Source: Ranitomeya variabilis
Taxonomy: Eukaryota > Chordata > Amphibia > Anura > Dendrobatidae
Direction: 5' to 3'
NCBI RefSeq assembly: GCF_051348905.1
Contig: NC_135232.1
Coordinates: 845,718,514-845,782,513, forward strand
DNA: 64,000 nt
Under the pieces are notes generated by a model. That model was not told the DNA's origin, did no database searches, and saw only the letters and a list, made by a program, of their open reading frames with translations. The position numbers and the translations under genes were made by a program. Positions 32,583-45,751 of this stretch are shown in pieces (the stretch's first letter is position 1; the number at the start of each line of letters is the position of its first letter).

Positions 32583-32655
32583 ACCTGGGTATCTCAGTCG
32601 GTAGAGCATCTGACTTTTAATCTGAGGGTCCAAGGTTCAAGTCCCTGTTCAGGCA
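32583..32655 (+). pseudogene. tRNA-Lys (TTT)-like copy 14, several broken pairs
   Basis: Starts ACCTGGG (A1/C72 mismatch), G10 to T (breaks 10-25 and the A box), anticodon stem TCTGA/TCTGA with T29/T41 mismatch, T-stem CAAGG with A51/C63 mismatch, discriminator A. Anticodon loop intact. Likely non-functional. Confidence 0.7.
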
Positions 32656-33273
32656 TCTTTTAAATTTCATCGTATCACTTTGCTTTGTTTAAATTTCAGC
32701 TTGTGCTTTAAGTTAAGTTACATGCTTAGTTCACTCATTTGTTATTAAAAAATAAAAATGTTGCTTTTCTTCTAGATAGGAAAAGATACATTTGAATATG
32801 TCCAAACTGAATGCACGATGCTTTGTTTGATTTTGGCATTGTACAGTGATATTAAGCAGGAACATATGTTTCCCATAAAAAGCAAGCAGAACCAAAGTGA
32901 GTTCTACTTTTCTCTGTAGCACATGTGGCATCAACATTATGAAAGACAATAAACATCAGTACTGAGCTGCACGTATGTGAATTCAGCTTTGGAGAAAGCT
33001 AAATCAATTGCTTGATGTTGCAGCTCCACCTGCTTTTAACTGCACAAGTCTGATAGCTTTTCACTGGGCTGAGTGCTCAACACTGCTCTTTCCTATTTTC
33101 CTATGCATAGAGTTAAAAAAGAGATGTAACCTGACACCTCATTGTGCTGGCAGACAGTGTTGACTTTGATTTTGAGTTTCCACAGTGACATAAAAAAAGC
33201 AGCATATCTTAGGGTACAGATCGATGAATAGGAAGAGAATCTTAAAAAATGTACAAACTTTTTGCTGGAGAGG

Positions 33274-33346
33274 GCCTGGGTAGCTCAGTCGGTAGAGCAT
33301 CATACTTTTAATCTGAGGGTCCAGGGTTCAAGTCCCTGTTCAGGCA
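33274..33346 (+). tRNA. tRNA-Lys (TTT), copy 15, CATAC class
   Basis: As copy 9. Copies 15-17 repeat the pattern of copies 11-13 2759 bases further on. Confidence 0.8.
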
Positions 33347-33964
33347 TCTTTTAAATTTCATCGTCTCACTTTGCTTTGTTTAAATTTCAGCTTGTGCTTT
33401 AAGTTAAGTTACATGCTTAGTTCACTCATTTGTTATTAAAAAATAAAAATGTTGCTTTTCTTCTAGATAGGAAAAGATACATTTGAATATGTTCAAACTG
33501 AATGCACGATGCTTTGTTTGATTTTGGCATTGTACAGTGATATTAAGTAGGAACATATGTTTCCCATAAAAAGCAAGCAGAACCAAAGTGAGTTCTACTT
33601 TTCTCTGTAGCACATGTGGCATCAACATTATGAAAGACAATAAACATCAGTACTGAGCTGTACGTATGTGAATTCAGCTTTGGAGAAAGCTAAATCAATT
33701 GCTTGATGTTGCAGCTCCACCTGCTTGTAACTGCACAAGTCTGATAGCTTTTCACTGGGCTGAGTGCTCAACACTGCTCTTTCCCATTTTCCTATGCATA
33801 GAGTTAAAAAAGAGATGTAACCTGACACCTCATTGTGCTGGCAGACAGTGTTGACTTTGATTTTGAGTTTGCACAGTGACATAAAGAAAGCAGCATATCT
33901 TAGGGTACAGATCGATGAATAGGAAGAGAATCTTAAAAAATGTACAAACTTTTTTCTGGAGAGG

Positions 33965-34037
33965 GCCTGGGTAGCTCAGTCAGTAGAGCATCAGACTTTT
34001 AATCTGAGGGTCCAGGGTTCAAGTCCCTGTTAAGGCG
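33965..34037 (+). tRNA. tRNA-Lys (TTT), copy 16, A18/A68 class
   Basis: As copy 8; 2759 bases after copy 12. Confidence 0.78.
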
Positions 34038-34650
34038 TCTTTTAAATTTCATCCTATCACTTTGTTTAAATTTCAGCTTGTGCTTTAAGTTAAGTTACAT
34101 GCTTAGTTCACTCATTTGTTATTAAAAAATAAAAATGTTGCTTATCTTCTAGATAGGAAAAGATACATTTGAATATGTCCAAACTGAATGCACGATGCTT
34201 TGCTTGATTATGACATTGTACAGTGATATTAAGCAGGAACATATGTTTCCCATAAAAAGCAAGCAGAACCAAAGTGAGTTCTACTTTTCTCTGTAGCACA
34301 TGTGGCATCAACATTATGAAAGACAATAAACATCAGTACTGAGCTGCACGTATGTGAATTCAGCTTTGGAGAAAGCTAAATCAATTGCTTGATGTTGCAG
34401 CTCCACCTGCTTTTAACTGCACAAGTCTGATAGCTTTTCACTGGGCTGAGTGCTCAACACTGCTCTTTCCTATTTTCCTATGCATAGAGTTAAAAAAGAG
34501 ATGTAACCTGACACCTCATTGTGCTGGCAGACAGTGTTGACTTTGATTTTGAGTTTGCACAGTGACATAAAAAAAGCAGCATATCTTAGGGTACAGATCG
34601 ATGAATAGGAAGAGAATCTTAAAAAATGTACAAACTTTTTGCGGGAGAGT

Positions 34651-34723
34651 GCCTGGGTAGCTCAGTCGGTAGAGCATCAGACTTTTAATCTGAGGGTCCA
34701 GGGTTCAAGTCCCTGTTCAGGCG
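34651..34723 (+). tRNA. tRNA-Lys (TTT), copy 17, consensus form
   Basis: Consensus over 73 nt with the GAGAGT leader of copy 13, 2759 bases after it. Confidence 0.95.
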
Positions 34724-35341
34724 TCTTTTAAATTTCATCGTATCACTTTGCTTTGTTTAAATTTCAGCTTGTGCTTTAAGTTAAGTTACATGCTTAGTTC
34801 ACTCATTTGTTATTAGAAAATAAAAATGTTGCTTTTCTTCTAGATAGGAAAAGATACATTTGAATATGTCCAAACTGAATGCACGATGCTTTGCTTGATT
34901 ATGACATTGTACAGTGATATTAAGCAGGAACATATGTTTCCCATAAAAAGCAAGCAGAACCAAAGTGAGTTCTACTTTTCTCTGTAGCACATGTGGCATC
35001 AACATTATGAAAGACAATAAACATCAGTACTGAGCTGTACGTATGTGAATTCAGCTTTGGAGAAAGCTAAATCAATTGCTTGATGTTGCAGCACCACCTG
35101 CTTGTAACTGCACAAGTCTGATAGCTTTTCACTGGGCTGAGTGCTCAACACTGCTCTTTCCTATTTTCCTATGCATAGAGTTAAAAAAGAGATGTAACCT
35201 GACACCTCATTGTGCTGGCAGACAGTGTTGACTTTGATTTTGAGTTTGCACAGTGACATAAAAAAAGCAGCATATGTTAGGGTACAGATCGATGAATAGA
35301 AAGAGAATCTTAAAAAATGTACAAACTTTTTTCTGGAGAGG

Positions 35342-35414
35342 ACCTGGGTATCTCATTCGGTAGAGCATCTGACTTTTAATCTGAGGGTCCAAGGTTCAAG
35401 TCCCTGTTCAGGCA
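35342..35414 (+). pseudogene. tRNA-Lys (TTT)-like copy 18, several broken pairs
   Basis: As copy 14 (A1, T10, T29, A51, A73) plus G15 to T in the D-loop (CTCATTCGG). The G15 change is shared only with copy 28, 6893 bases downstream. Confidence 0.7.
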
Positions 35415-36032
35415 TCTTTTAAATTTCATCGTATCACTTTGCTTTGTTTAAATTTCAGCTTGTGCTTTAAGTTAAGTTACATGCTTAGTTCACTCATTTG
35501 TTATTAAAAAATAAAAATGTTGCTTTTCTTCTAGATAGGAAAAGATACATTTGAATATGTCCAAACTGAATGCACGATGCTTTGTTTGATTTTGGCATTG
35601 TACAGTGATATTAAGCAGGAACATATGTTTCCCATAAAAAGCAAGCAGAACCAAAGTGAGTTCTACTTTTCTCTGTAGCACATGTGGCATCAACATTATG
35701 AAAGACAATAAACATCAGTACTGAGCTGTACGTATGTGAATTCAGCTTTGGAGAAAGCTAAATCAATTGCTTGATGTTGCAGCTCCACCTGCTTGTAACT
35801 GCACAAGTCTGATAGCTTTTCAATGGGCTGAGTGCTCAACACTGCTCTTTCCCATTTTCCTATGCATAGAGTTAAAAAAGAGATGTAACCTGACACCTCA
35901 TTGTGCTGGCAGACAGTGTTGACTTTGATTTTGAGTTTGCACAGTGACATAAAGAAAGCAGCATATCTTAGGGTACACATCGATGAATAGGAAGAGAATC
36001 TTAAAAAATGTACAAACTTTTTGCTGGAGAGG

Positions 36033-36105
36033 GCCTGGGTAGCTCAGTCGGTAGAGCATCAGACTTTTAATCTGAGGGTCCAGGGTTCAAGTCCCTGTTC
36101 AGGCG
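36033..36105 (+). tRNA. tRNA-Lys (TTT), copy 19, consensus form
   Basis: Identical to consensus over 73 nt. Leader monomer carries the TACACATCGATG variant. Confidence 0.95.
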
Positions 36106-36723
36106 TCTTTTAAATTTCATCGTATCACTTTGCTTTGTTTAAATTTCAGCTTGTGCTTTAAGTTAAGTTACATGCTTAGTTCACTCATTTGTTATTAAAA
36201 AATAAAAATGTTGCTTTTCTTCTAGATAGGAAAAGATACATTTGAATATGTCCAAACTGAATGCACGATGCTTTGTTTGATTTTGGCATTGTACAGTGAT
36301 ATTAAGCAGGAACATATGTTTCCCATAAAAAGCAAGCAGAACCAAAGTGAGTTCTACTTTTCTCTGTAGCACATGTGGCATCAACATTATGAAAGACAAT
36401 AAACATCAGTACTGAGCTGTACGTATGTGAATTCAGCTTTGGAGAAAGCTAAATCAATTGCTTGATGTTGCAGCTCCACCTGCTTGTAACTGCACAAGTC
36501 TGATAGCTTTTCACTGGGCTGAGTGCTCAACACTGCTCTTTCCCATTTTCCTATGCATAGAGTTAAAAAAGAGATGTAACCTGACACCTCATTGTGCTGG
36601 CAGACAGTGTTGACTTTGATTTTGAGTTTGCACAGTGACATAAAGAAAGCAGCATATCTTAGGGTACAGATCGATGAATAGGAAGAGAATCTTAAAAAAT
36701 GTACAAACTTTTTTCTGGAGAGG

Positions 36724-36796
36724 GCCTGGGTAGCTCAGTCAGTAGAGCATCAGACTTTTAATCTGAGGGTCCAGGGTTCAAGTCCCTGTTAAGGCG
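36724..36796 (+). tRNA. tRNA-Lys (TTT), copy 20, A18/A68 class
   Basis: As copy 8: A in the D-loop GG pair and G5/A68 mismatch. Confidence 0.78.
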
Positions 36797-37408
36797 TCTT
36801 TTAAATTTCATCCTATCACTTTGTTTAAATTTCAGCTTGTGCTTTAAGTTAAGTTACATGCTTAGTTCACTCATTTGTTATTAAAAAATAAAAATGTTGC
36901 TTTTCTTCTAGATAGGAAAAGATACATTTGAATATGTCCAAACTGAATGCACGATGCTTTGCTTGATTATGACATTGTACAGTGATATTAAGCAGGAACA
37001 TATGTTTCCCATAAAAAGCAAGCAGAACCAAAGTGAGTTCTACTTTTCTCTGTAGCACATGTGGCATCAACATTATGAAAGACAATAAACATCAGTACTG
37101 AGCTGCACGTATGTGAATTCAGCTTTGGAGAAAGCTAAATCAATTGCTTGATGTTGCAGCTCCACCTGCTTTTAACTGCACAAGTCTGATAGCTTTTCAC
37201 TGGGCTGAGTGCTCAACACTGCTCTTTCCTATTTTCCTATGCATAGAGTTAAAAAAGAGATGTAACCTGACACCTCATTGTGCAGGCAGACAGTGTTGAC
37301 TTTGATTTTGAGTTTGCACAGTGACATAAAAAAGCAGCATATCTTAGGGTACAGATCGATGAATAGGAAGAGAATCTTAAAAAATGTACAAACTTTTTGC
37401 GGGAGAGG

Positions 37409-37481
37409 GCCTGGGTATCTCAGTCGGTAGAGCATCAGACTTTTAATCTGAGGGTCCAGGGTTCAAGTCCCTGTTCAGGCG
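37409..37481 (+). tRNA. tRNA-Lys (TTT), copy 21, T10 variant
   Basis: G10 to T (TATCTC): breaks pair 10-25 and changes a core base of the A box. Rest is consensus. Confidence 0.72.
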
Positions 37482-38099
37482 TCTTTTAAATTTCATCGTA
37501 TCACTTTGCTTTGTTTAAATTTCAGCTTGTGCTTTAAGTTAAGTTACATGCTTAGTTCACTCATTTGTTATTAAAAAATAAAAATGTTGCTTTTCTTCTA
37601 GATAGGAAAAGATACATTTGAATATGTCCAAACTGAATGCACGATGCTTTGCTTGATTATGACTTTGTACAGTGATATTAAGCAGGAACATATGTTTCCC
37701 ATAAAAAGCAAGCAGAACCAAAGTGAGTTCTACTTTTCTCTGTAGCACATGTGGCATCAACATTATGAAAGACAATAAACATCAGTACTGAGCTGTACGT
37801 ATGTGAATTCAGCTTTGGAGAAAGCTAAATCAATTGCTTGATGTTGCAGCTCCACCTGCTTGTAACTGCACAAGTCTGATAGCTTTTCACTGGGCTGAGT
37901 GCTCAACACTGCTCTTTCCCATTTTCCTATGCATAGAGTTAAAAAAGAGATGTAACCTGACACCTCATTGTGCTGGCAGACAGTGTTGACTTTGATTTTG
38001 AGTTTGCACAGTGACATAAAGAAAGCAGCATATCTTAGGGTAGAGATCGATGAATAGGAAGAGAATCTTAAAAAATGTACAAACTTTTTTCTGGAGAGG

Positions 38100-38172
38100 C
38101 CCTGGGTAGCTCAGTCGGTAGAGCATCAGACTTTTAATATGAGGGTCCAGGGTTCAAGTCCCTGTTCAGGCG
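38100..38172 (+). tRNA. tRNA-Lys (TTT), copy 22, C1/A40 class
   Basis: First base C (C1/C72 mismatch) and TATGA in the 3' anticodon stem (G30/A40 mismatch). Followed by a spacer with GTGATTTAAG in place of GTGCTTTAAG, shared with copies 31 and 39. Confidence 0.68.
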
Positions 38173-38784
38173 TCTTTTAAATTTCATCCTATCACTTTGT
38201 TTAAATTTCAGCTTGTGATTTAAGTTAAGTTACATGCTTAGTTCACTCATTTGTTATTAAAAAATAAAAATGTTGCTTTTCTTCTAGATAGGAAAAGATA
38301 CATTTGAATATGTCCAAACTGAATGCACGATGCTTTGCTTGATTATGACATTGTACAGTGATATTAAGCAGGAACATATGTTTCCCATAAAAAGCAAGCA
38401 GAACCAAAGTGAGTTCTACTTTTCTCTGTAGCACATGTGGCATCAACATTATGAAAGACAATAAACATCAGTACTGAGATGTACGTATGTGAATTCAGCT
38501 TTGGAGAAAGCTAAATCAATTGCTTGATGTTGCAGCTCCACCTGCTTGTAACTGCACAAGTCTGATAGCTTTTCACTGGGCTGAGTGCTCAACACTGCTC
38601 TTTCCTATTTTCCTATGCATAGAGTTAAAAAAGAGATGTAACCTGAGACCTCATTGTGCTGGCAGACAGTGTTGACTTTGATTTTGAGTTTGCACAGTGA
38701 CATAAAAAAGCAGCATATCTTAGGGTACAGATCGATGAATAGGAAGAGAATCTTAAAAAATGTACAAACTTTTTGCTGGAGAGG

Positions 38785-38857
38785 GCCTGGGTAGCTCAGT
38801 CGGTAGAGCATCAGACTTTTATTCTGAGGGTCCAGGGTTCAAGTCCCTGTTCAGGCG
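38785..38857 (+). tRNA. tRNA-Lys (TTT), copy 23, T38 class
   Basis: Anticodon loop CTTTTAT (A38 to T); stems intact and anticodon still TTT. Confidence 0.83.
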
Positions 38858-39475
38858 TCTTTTAAATTTCATCGTATCACTTTGCTTTGTTTAAATTTCA
38901 GCTTGTGCTTTAAGTTAAGTTACATGCTTAGTTCACTCATTTGTTATTAGAAAATAAAAATGTTGCTTTTCTTCTAGATAGGAAAAGATACATTTGAATA
39001 TGTCCAAACTGAATGCACGATGCTTTGCTTGATTATGACATTGTACAGTGATATTAAGCAGGAACATATGTTTCCCATAAAAAGCAAGCAGAACCAAAGT
39101 GAGTTCTACTTTTCTCTGTAGCACATGTGGCATCAACATTATGAAAGACAATAAACATCAGTACTGAGCTGTACGTATGTGAATTCAGCTTTGGAGAAAG
39201 CTAAATCAATTGCTTGATGTTGCAGCACCACCTGCTTGTAACTGCACAAGTCTGATAGCTTTTCACTGGGCTGAGTGCTCAACACTGCTCTTTCCTATTT
39301 TCCTATGCATAGAGTTAAAAAAGAGATGTAACCTGACACCTCATTGTGCTGGCAGACAGTGTTGACTTTGATTTTGAGTTTGCACAGTGACATAAAAAAA
39401 GCAGCATATGTTAGGGTACAGATCGATGAATAGAAAGAGAATCTTAAAAAATGTACAAACTTTTTTCTGGAGAGG

Positions 39476-39548
39476 ACCTGGGTATCTCAGTCGGTAGAGC
39501 ATCAGACTTTTAATCTGAGGGTCCAAGGTTCAAGTCCCTGTTCAGGCG
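39476..39548 (+). pseudogene. tRNA-Lys (TTT)-like copy 24
   Basis: A1/C72 mismatch, G10 to T, A51/C63 mismatch. Anticodon stem and G73 are consensus, unlike copies 14 and 18. Same form recurs at copy 33. Confidence 0.68.
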
Positions 39549-40166
39549 TCTTTTAAATTTCATCGTATCACTTTGCTTTGTTTAAATTTCAGCTTGTGCT
39601 TTAAGTTAAGTTACATGCTTAGTTCACTCATTTGTTATTAAAAAATAAAAATGTTGCTTTTCTTCTAGATATGAAAAGATACATTTGAATATGTCCAAAC
39701 TGAATGCACGATGCTTTGTTTGATTTTGGCATTGTACAGTGATATTAAGCAGGAACATATGTTTCCCATAAAAAGCAAGCAGAACCAAAGTGAGTTCTAC
39801 TTTTCTCTGTAGCACATGTGGCATCAACATTATGAAAGACAATAAACATCAGTACTGAGCTGTACGTATGTGAATTCAGCTTTGGAGAAAGCTAAATCAA
39901 TTGCTTGATGTTGCAGCTCCACCTGCTTGTAACTGCACAAGTCTGATAGCTTTTCAATGGGCTGAGTGCTCAACACTGCTCTTTCCCATTTTCCTATGCA
40001 TAGAGTTAAAAAAGAGATGTAACCTGACACCTCATTGTGCTGGCAGACAGTGTTGACTTTGATTTTGAGTTTGCACAGTGACATAAAGAAAGCAGCATAT
40101 CTTAGGGTACACATCGATGAATAGGAAGAGAATCTTAAAAAATGTACAAACTTTTTGCTGGAGAGG

Positions 40167-40239
40167 GCCTGGGTAGCTCAGTCGGTAGAGCATCAGACTT
40201 TTAATCTGAGGGTCCAGGGTTCAAGTCCCTGTTCAGGCG
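40167..40239 (+). tRNA. tRNA-Lys (TTT), copy 25, consensus form
   Basis: Identical to consensus over 73 nt; TACACATCGATG leader variant as in copy 19. Confidence 0.95.
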
Positions 40240-40857
40240 TCTTTTAAATTTCATCGTATCACTTTGCTTTGTTTAAATTTCAGCTTGTGCTTTAAGTTAA
40301 GTTACATGCTTAGTTCACTCATTTGTTATTAAAAAATAAAAATGTTGCTTTTCTTCTAGATAGGAAAAGATACATTTGAATATGTCCAAACTGAATGCAC
40401 GATGCTTTGTTTGATTTTGGCATTGTACAGTGATATTAAGCAGGAACATATGTTTCCCATAAAAAGCAAGCAGAACCAAAGTGAGTTCTACTTTTCTCTG
40501 TAGCACATGTGGCATCAACATTATGAAAGACAATAAACATCAGTACTGAGCTGTACGTATGTGAATTCAGCTTTGGAGAAAGCTAAATCAATTGCTTGAT
40601 GTTGCAGCTCCACCTGCTTGTAACTGCACAAGTCTGATAGCTTTTCACTGGGCTGAGTGCTCAACACTGCTCTTTCCCATTTTCCTATGCATAGAGTTAA
40701 AAAAGAGATGTAACCTGACACCTCATTGTGCTGGCAGACAGTGTTGACTTTGATTTTGAGTTTGCACAGTGACATAAAGAAAGCAGCATATCTTAGGGTA
40801 CAGATCGATGAATAGGAAGAGAATCTTAAAAAATGTACAAACTTTTTTCTGGAGAGG

Positions 40858-40930
40858 GCCTGGGTAGCTCAGTCAGTAGAGCATCAGACTTTTAATCTGA
40901 GGGTCCAGGGTTCAAGTCCCTGTTAAGGCG
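40858..40930 (+). tRNA. tRNA-Lys (TTT), copy 26, A18/A68 class
   Basis: As copy 8. Confidence 0.78.
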
Positions 40931-41543
40931 TCTTTTAAATTTCATCCTATCACTTTGTTTAAATTTCAGCTTGTGCTTTAAGTTAAGTTACATGCTTAGT
41001 TCACTCATTTGTTATTAAAAAATAAAAATGTTGCTTTTCTTCTAGATAGGAAAAGATACATTTGAATATGTCCAAACTGAATGCACGATGCTTTGCTTGA
41101 TTATGACATTGTACAGTGATATTAAGCAGGAACATATGTTTCCCATAAAAAGCAAGCAGAACCAAAGTGAGTTCTACTTTTCTCTGTAGCACATGTGGCA
41201 TCAACATTATGAAAGACAATAAACATCAGTACTGAGCTGCACGTATGTGAATTCAGCTTTGGAGAAAGCTAAATCAATTGCTTGATGTTGCAGCTCCACC
41301 TGCTTTTAACTGCACAAGTCTGATAGCTTTTCACTGGGCTGAGTGCTCAACACTGCTCTTTCCTATTTTCCTATGCATAGAGTTAAAAAAGAGATGTAAC
41401 CTGACACCTCATTGTGCTGGCAGACAGTGTTGACTTTGATTTTGAGTTTGCACAGTGACATAAAAAAAGCAGCATATCTTAGGGTACAGATCGATGAATA
41501 GGAAGAGAATCTTAAAAAATGTACAAACTTTTTGCGGGAGAGT

Positions 41544-41616
41544 GCCTGGGTAGCTCAGTCGGTAGAGCATCAGACTTTTAATCTGAGGGTCCAGGGTTCA
41601 AGTCCCTGTTCAGGCG
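41544..41616 (+). tRNA. tRNA-Lys (TTT), copy 27, consensus form
   Basis: Consensus with GAGAGT leader; 6893 bases after copy 17, which it matches. Confidence 0.95.
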
Positions 41617-42234
41617 TCTTTTAAATTTCATCGTATCACTTTGCTTTGTTTAAATTTCAGCTTGTGCTTTAAGTTAAGTTACATGCTTAGTTCACTCATT
41701 TGTTATTAGAAAATAAAAATGTTGCTTTTCTTCTAGATAGGAAAAGATACATTTGAATATGTCCAAACTGAATGCACGATGCTTTGCTTGATTATGACAT
41801 TGTACAGTGATATTAAGCAGGAACATATGTTTCCCATAAAAAGCAAGCAGAACCAAAGTGAGTTCTACTTTTCTCTGTAGCACATGTGGCATCAACATTA
41901 TGAAAGACAATAAACATCAGTACTGAGCTGTACGTATGTGAATTCAGCTTTGGAGAAAGCTAAATCAATTGCTTGATGTTGCAGCACCACCTGCTTGTAA
42001 CTGCACAAGTCTGATAGCTTTTCACTGGGCTGAGTGCTCAACACTGCTCTTTCCTATTTTCCTATGCATAGAGTTAAAAAAGAGATGTAACCTGACACCT
42101 CATTGTGCTGGCAGACAGTGTTGACTTTGATTTTGAGTTTGCACAGTGACATAAAAAAAGCAGCATATGTTAGGGTACAGATCGATGAATAGAAAGAGAA
42201 TCTTAAAAAATGTACAAACTTTTTTCTGGAGAGG

Positions 42235-42307
42235 ACCTGGGTATCTCATTCGGTAGAGCATCTGACTTTTAATCTGAGGGTCCAAGGTTCAAGTCCCTGT
42301 TCAGGCA
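42235..42307 (+). pseudogene. tRNA-Lys (TTT)-like copy 28, several broken pairs
   Basis: Same set of changes as copy 18 (A1, T10, T15, T29, A51, A73), 6893 bases downstream. Confidence 0.7.
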
Positions 42308-42925
42308 TCTTTTAAATTTCATCGTATCACTTTGCTTTGTTTAAATTTCAGCTTGTGCTTTAAGTTAAGTTACATGCTTAGTTCACTCATTTGTTATTAA
42401 AAAATAAAAATGTTGCTTTTCTTCTAGATAGGAAAAGATACATTTGAATATGTCCAAACTGAATGCACGATGCTTTGTTTGATTTTGGCATTGTACAGTG
42501 ATATTAAGCAGGAACATATGTTTCCCATAAAAAGCAAGCAGAACCAAAGTGAGTTCTACTTTTCTCTGTAGCACATGTGGCATCAACATTATGAAAGACA
42601 ATAAACATCAGTACTGAGCTGTACGTATGTGAATTCAGCTTTGGAGAAAGCTAAATCAATTGCTTGATGTTGCAGCTCCACCTGCTTGTAACTGCACAAG
42701 TCTGATAGCTTTTCAATGGGCTGAGTGCTCAACACTGCTCTTTCCCATTTTCCTATGCATAGAGTTAAAAAAGAGATGTAACCTGACACCTCATTGTGCT
42801 GGCAGACAGTGTTGACTTTGATTTTGAGTTTGCACAGTGACATAAAGAAAGCAGCATATCTTAGGGTACACATCGATGAATAGGAAGAGAATCTTAAAAA
42901 ATGTACAAACTTTTTGCTGGAGAGG

Positions 42926-42998
42926 GCCTGGGTAGCTCAGTCGGTAGAGCATCAGACTTTTAATCTGAGGGTCCAGGGTTCAAGTCCCTGTTCAGGCG
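42926..42998 (+). tRNA. tRNA-Lys (TTT), copy 29, consensus form
   Basis: Identical to consensus; partner of copy 19 at 6893 bases. Confidence 0.95.
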
Positions 42999-43616
42999 TC
43001 TTTTAAATTTCATCGTATCACTTTGCTTTGTTTAAATTTCAGCTTGTGCTTTAAGTTAAGTTACATGCTTAGTTCACTCATTTGTTATTAAAAAATAAAA
43101 ATGTTGCTTTTCTTCTAGATAGGAAAAGATACATTTGAATATGTCCAAACTGAATGCACGATGCTTTGTTTGATTTTGGCATTGTACAGTGATATTAAGC
43201 AGGAACATATGTTTCCCATAAAAAGCAAGCAGAACCAAAGTGAGTTCTACTTTTCTCTGTAGCACATGTGGCATCAACATTATGAAAGACAATAAACATC
43301 AGTACTGAGCTGTACGTATGTGAATTCAGCTTTGGAGAAAGCTAAATCAATTGCTTGATGTTGCAGCTCCACCTGCTTGTAACTGCACAAGTCTGATAGC
43401 TTTTCACTGGGCTGAGTGCTCAACACTGCTCTTTCCCATTTTCCTATGCATAGAGTTAAAAAAGAGATGTAACCTGACACCTCATTGTGCTGGCAGACAG
43501 TGTTGACTTTGATTTTGAGTTTGCACAGTGACATAAAGAAAGCAGCATATCTTAGGGTACAGATCGATGAATAGGAAGAGAATCTTAAAAAATGTACAAA
43601 CTTTTTTCTGGAGAGG

Positions 43617-43689
43617 GCCTGGGTAGCTCAGTCAGTAGAGCATCAGACTTTTAATCTGAGGGTCCAGGGTTCAAGTCCCTGTTAAGGCG
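43617..43689 (+). tRNA. tRNA-Lys (TTT), copy 30, A18/A68 class
   Basis: As copy 8; partner of copy 20 at 6893 bases. Confidence 0.78.
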
Positions 43690-44302
43690 TCTTTTAAATT
43701 TCATCCTATCACTTTGTTTAAATTTCAGCTTGTGCTTTAAGTTAAGTTACATGCTTAGTTCACTCATTTGTTATTAAAAAATAAAAATGTTGCTTTTCTT
43801 CTAGATAGGAAAAGATACATTTGAATATGTCCAAACTGAATGCACGATGCTTTGCTTGATTATGACTTTGTACAGTGATATTAAGCAGGAACATATGTTT
43901 CCCATAAAAAGCAAGCAGAACCAAAGTGAGTTCTACTTTTCTCTGTAGCACATGTGGCATCAACATTATGAAAGACAATAAACATCAGTACTGAGCTGTA
44001 CGTATGTGAATTCAGCTTTGGAGAAAGCTAAATCAATTGCTTGATGTTGCAGCTCCACCTGCTTGTAACTGCACAAGTCTGATAGCTTTTCACTGGGCTG
44101 AGTGCTCAACACTGCTCTTTCCCATTTTCCTATGCATAGAGTTAAAAAAGAGATGTAACCTGACACCTCATTGTGCTGGCAGACAGTGTTGACTTTGATT
44201 TTGAGTTTGCACAGTGACATAAAGAAAGCAGCATATCTTAGGGTAGAGATCGATGAATAGGAAGAGAATCTTAAAAAATGTACAAACTTTTTTCTGGAGA
44301 GG

Positions 44303-44375
44303 CCCTGGGTAGCTCAGTCGGTAGAGCATCAGACTTTTAATATGAGGGTCCAGGGTTCAAGTCCCTGTTCAGGCG
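44303..44375 (+). tRNA. tRNA-Lys (TTT), copy 31, C1/A40 class
   Basis: As copy 22, exactly 6203 bases downstream, including the GTGATTTAAG spacer mark. Confidence 0.68.
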
Positions 44376-44987
44376 TCTTTTAAATTTCATCCTATCACTT
44401 TGTTTAAATTTCAGCTTGTGATTTAAGTTAAGTTACATGCTTAGTTCACTCATTTGTTATTAAAAAATAAAAATGTTGCTTTTCTTCTAGATAGGAAAAG
44501 ATACATTTGAATATGTCCAAACTGAATGCACGATGCTTTGCTTGATTATGACATTGTACAGTGATATTAAGCAGGAACATATGTTTCCCATAAAAAGCAA
44601 GCAGAACCAAAGTGAGTTCTACTTTTCTCTGTAGCACATGTGGCATCAACATTATGAAAGACAATAAACATCAGTACTGAGCTGTACGTATGTGAATTCA
44701 GCTTTGGAGAAAGCTAAATCAATTGCTTGATGTTGCAGCTCCACCTGCTTGTAACTGCACAAGTCTGATAGCTTTTCACTGGGCTGAGTGCTCAACACTG
44801 CTCTTTCCTATTTTCCTATGCATAGAGTTAAAAAAGAGATGTAACCTGAGACCTCATTGTGCTGGCAGACAGTGTTGACTTTGATTTTGAGTTTGCACAG
44901 TGACATAAAAAAGCAGCATATCTTAGGGTACAGATCGATGAATAGGAAGAGAATCTTAAAAAATGTACAAACTTTTTGCTGGAGAGG

Positions 44988-45060
44988 GCCTGGGTAGCTC
45001 AGTCGGTAGAGCATCAGACTTTTATTCTGAGGGTCCAGGGTTCAAGTCCCTGTTCAGGCG
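44988..45060 (+). tRNA. tRNA-Lys (TTT), copy 32, T38 class
   Basis: As copy 23, 6203 bases downstream. Confidence 0.83.
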
Positions 45061-45678
45061 TCTTTTAAATTTCATCGTATCACTTTGCTTTGTTTAAATT
45101 TCAGCTTGTGCTTTAAGTTAAGTTACATGCTTAGTTCACTCATTTGTTATTAGAAAATAAAAATGTTGCTTTTCTTCTAGATAGGAAAAGATACATTTGA
45201 ATATGTCCAAACTGAATGCACGATGCTTTGCTTGATTATGACATTGTACAGTGATATTAAGCAGGAACATATGTTTCCCATAAAAAGCAAGCAGAACCAA
45301 AGTGAGTTCTACTTTTCTCTGTAGCACATGTGGCATCAACATTATGAAAGACAATAAACATCAGTACTGAGCTGTACGTATGTGAATTCAGCTTTGGAGA
45401 AAGCTAAATCAATTGCTTGATGTTGCAGCACCACCTGCTTGTAACTGCACAAGTCTGATAGCTTTTCACTGGGCTGAGTGCTCAACACTGCTCTTTCCTA
45501 TTTTCCTATGCATAGAGTTAAAAAAGAGATGTAACCTGACACCTCATTGTGCTGGCAGACAGTGTTGACTTTGATTTTGAGTTTGCACAGTGACATAAAA
45601 AAAGCAGCATATGTTAGGGTACAGATCGATGAATAGAAAGAGAATCTTAAAAAATGTACAAACTTTTTTCTGGAGAGG

Positions 45679-45751
45679 ACCTGGGTATCTCAGTCGGTAG
45701 AGCATCAGACTTTTAATCTGAGGGTCCAAGGTTCAAGTCCCTGTTCAGGCG
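45679..45751 (+). pseudogene. tRNA-Lys (TTT)-like copy 33
   Basis: As copy 24, 6203 bases downstream: three broken pairs, anticodon loop intact. Confidence 0.68.
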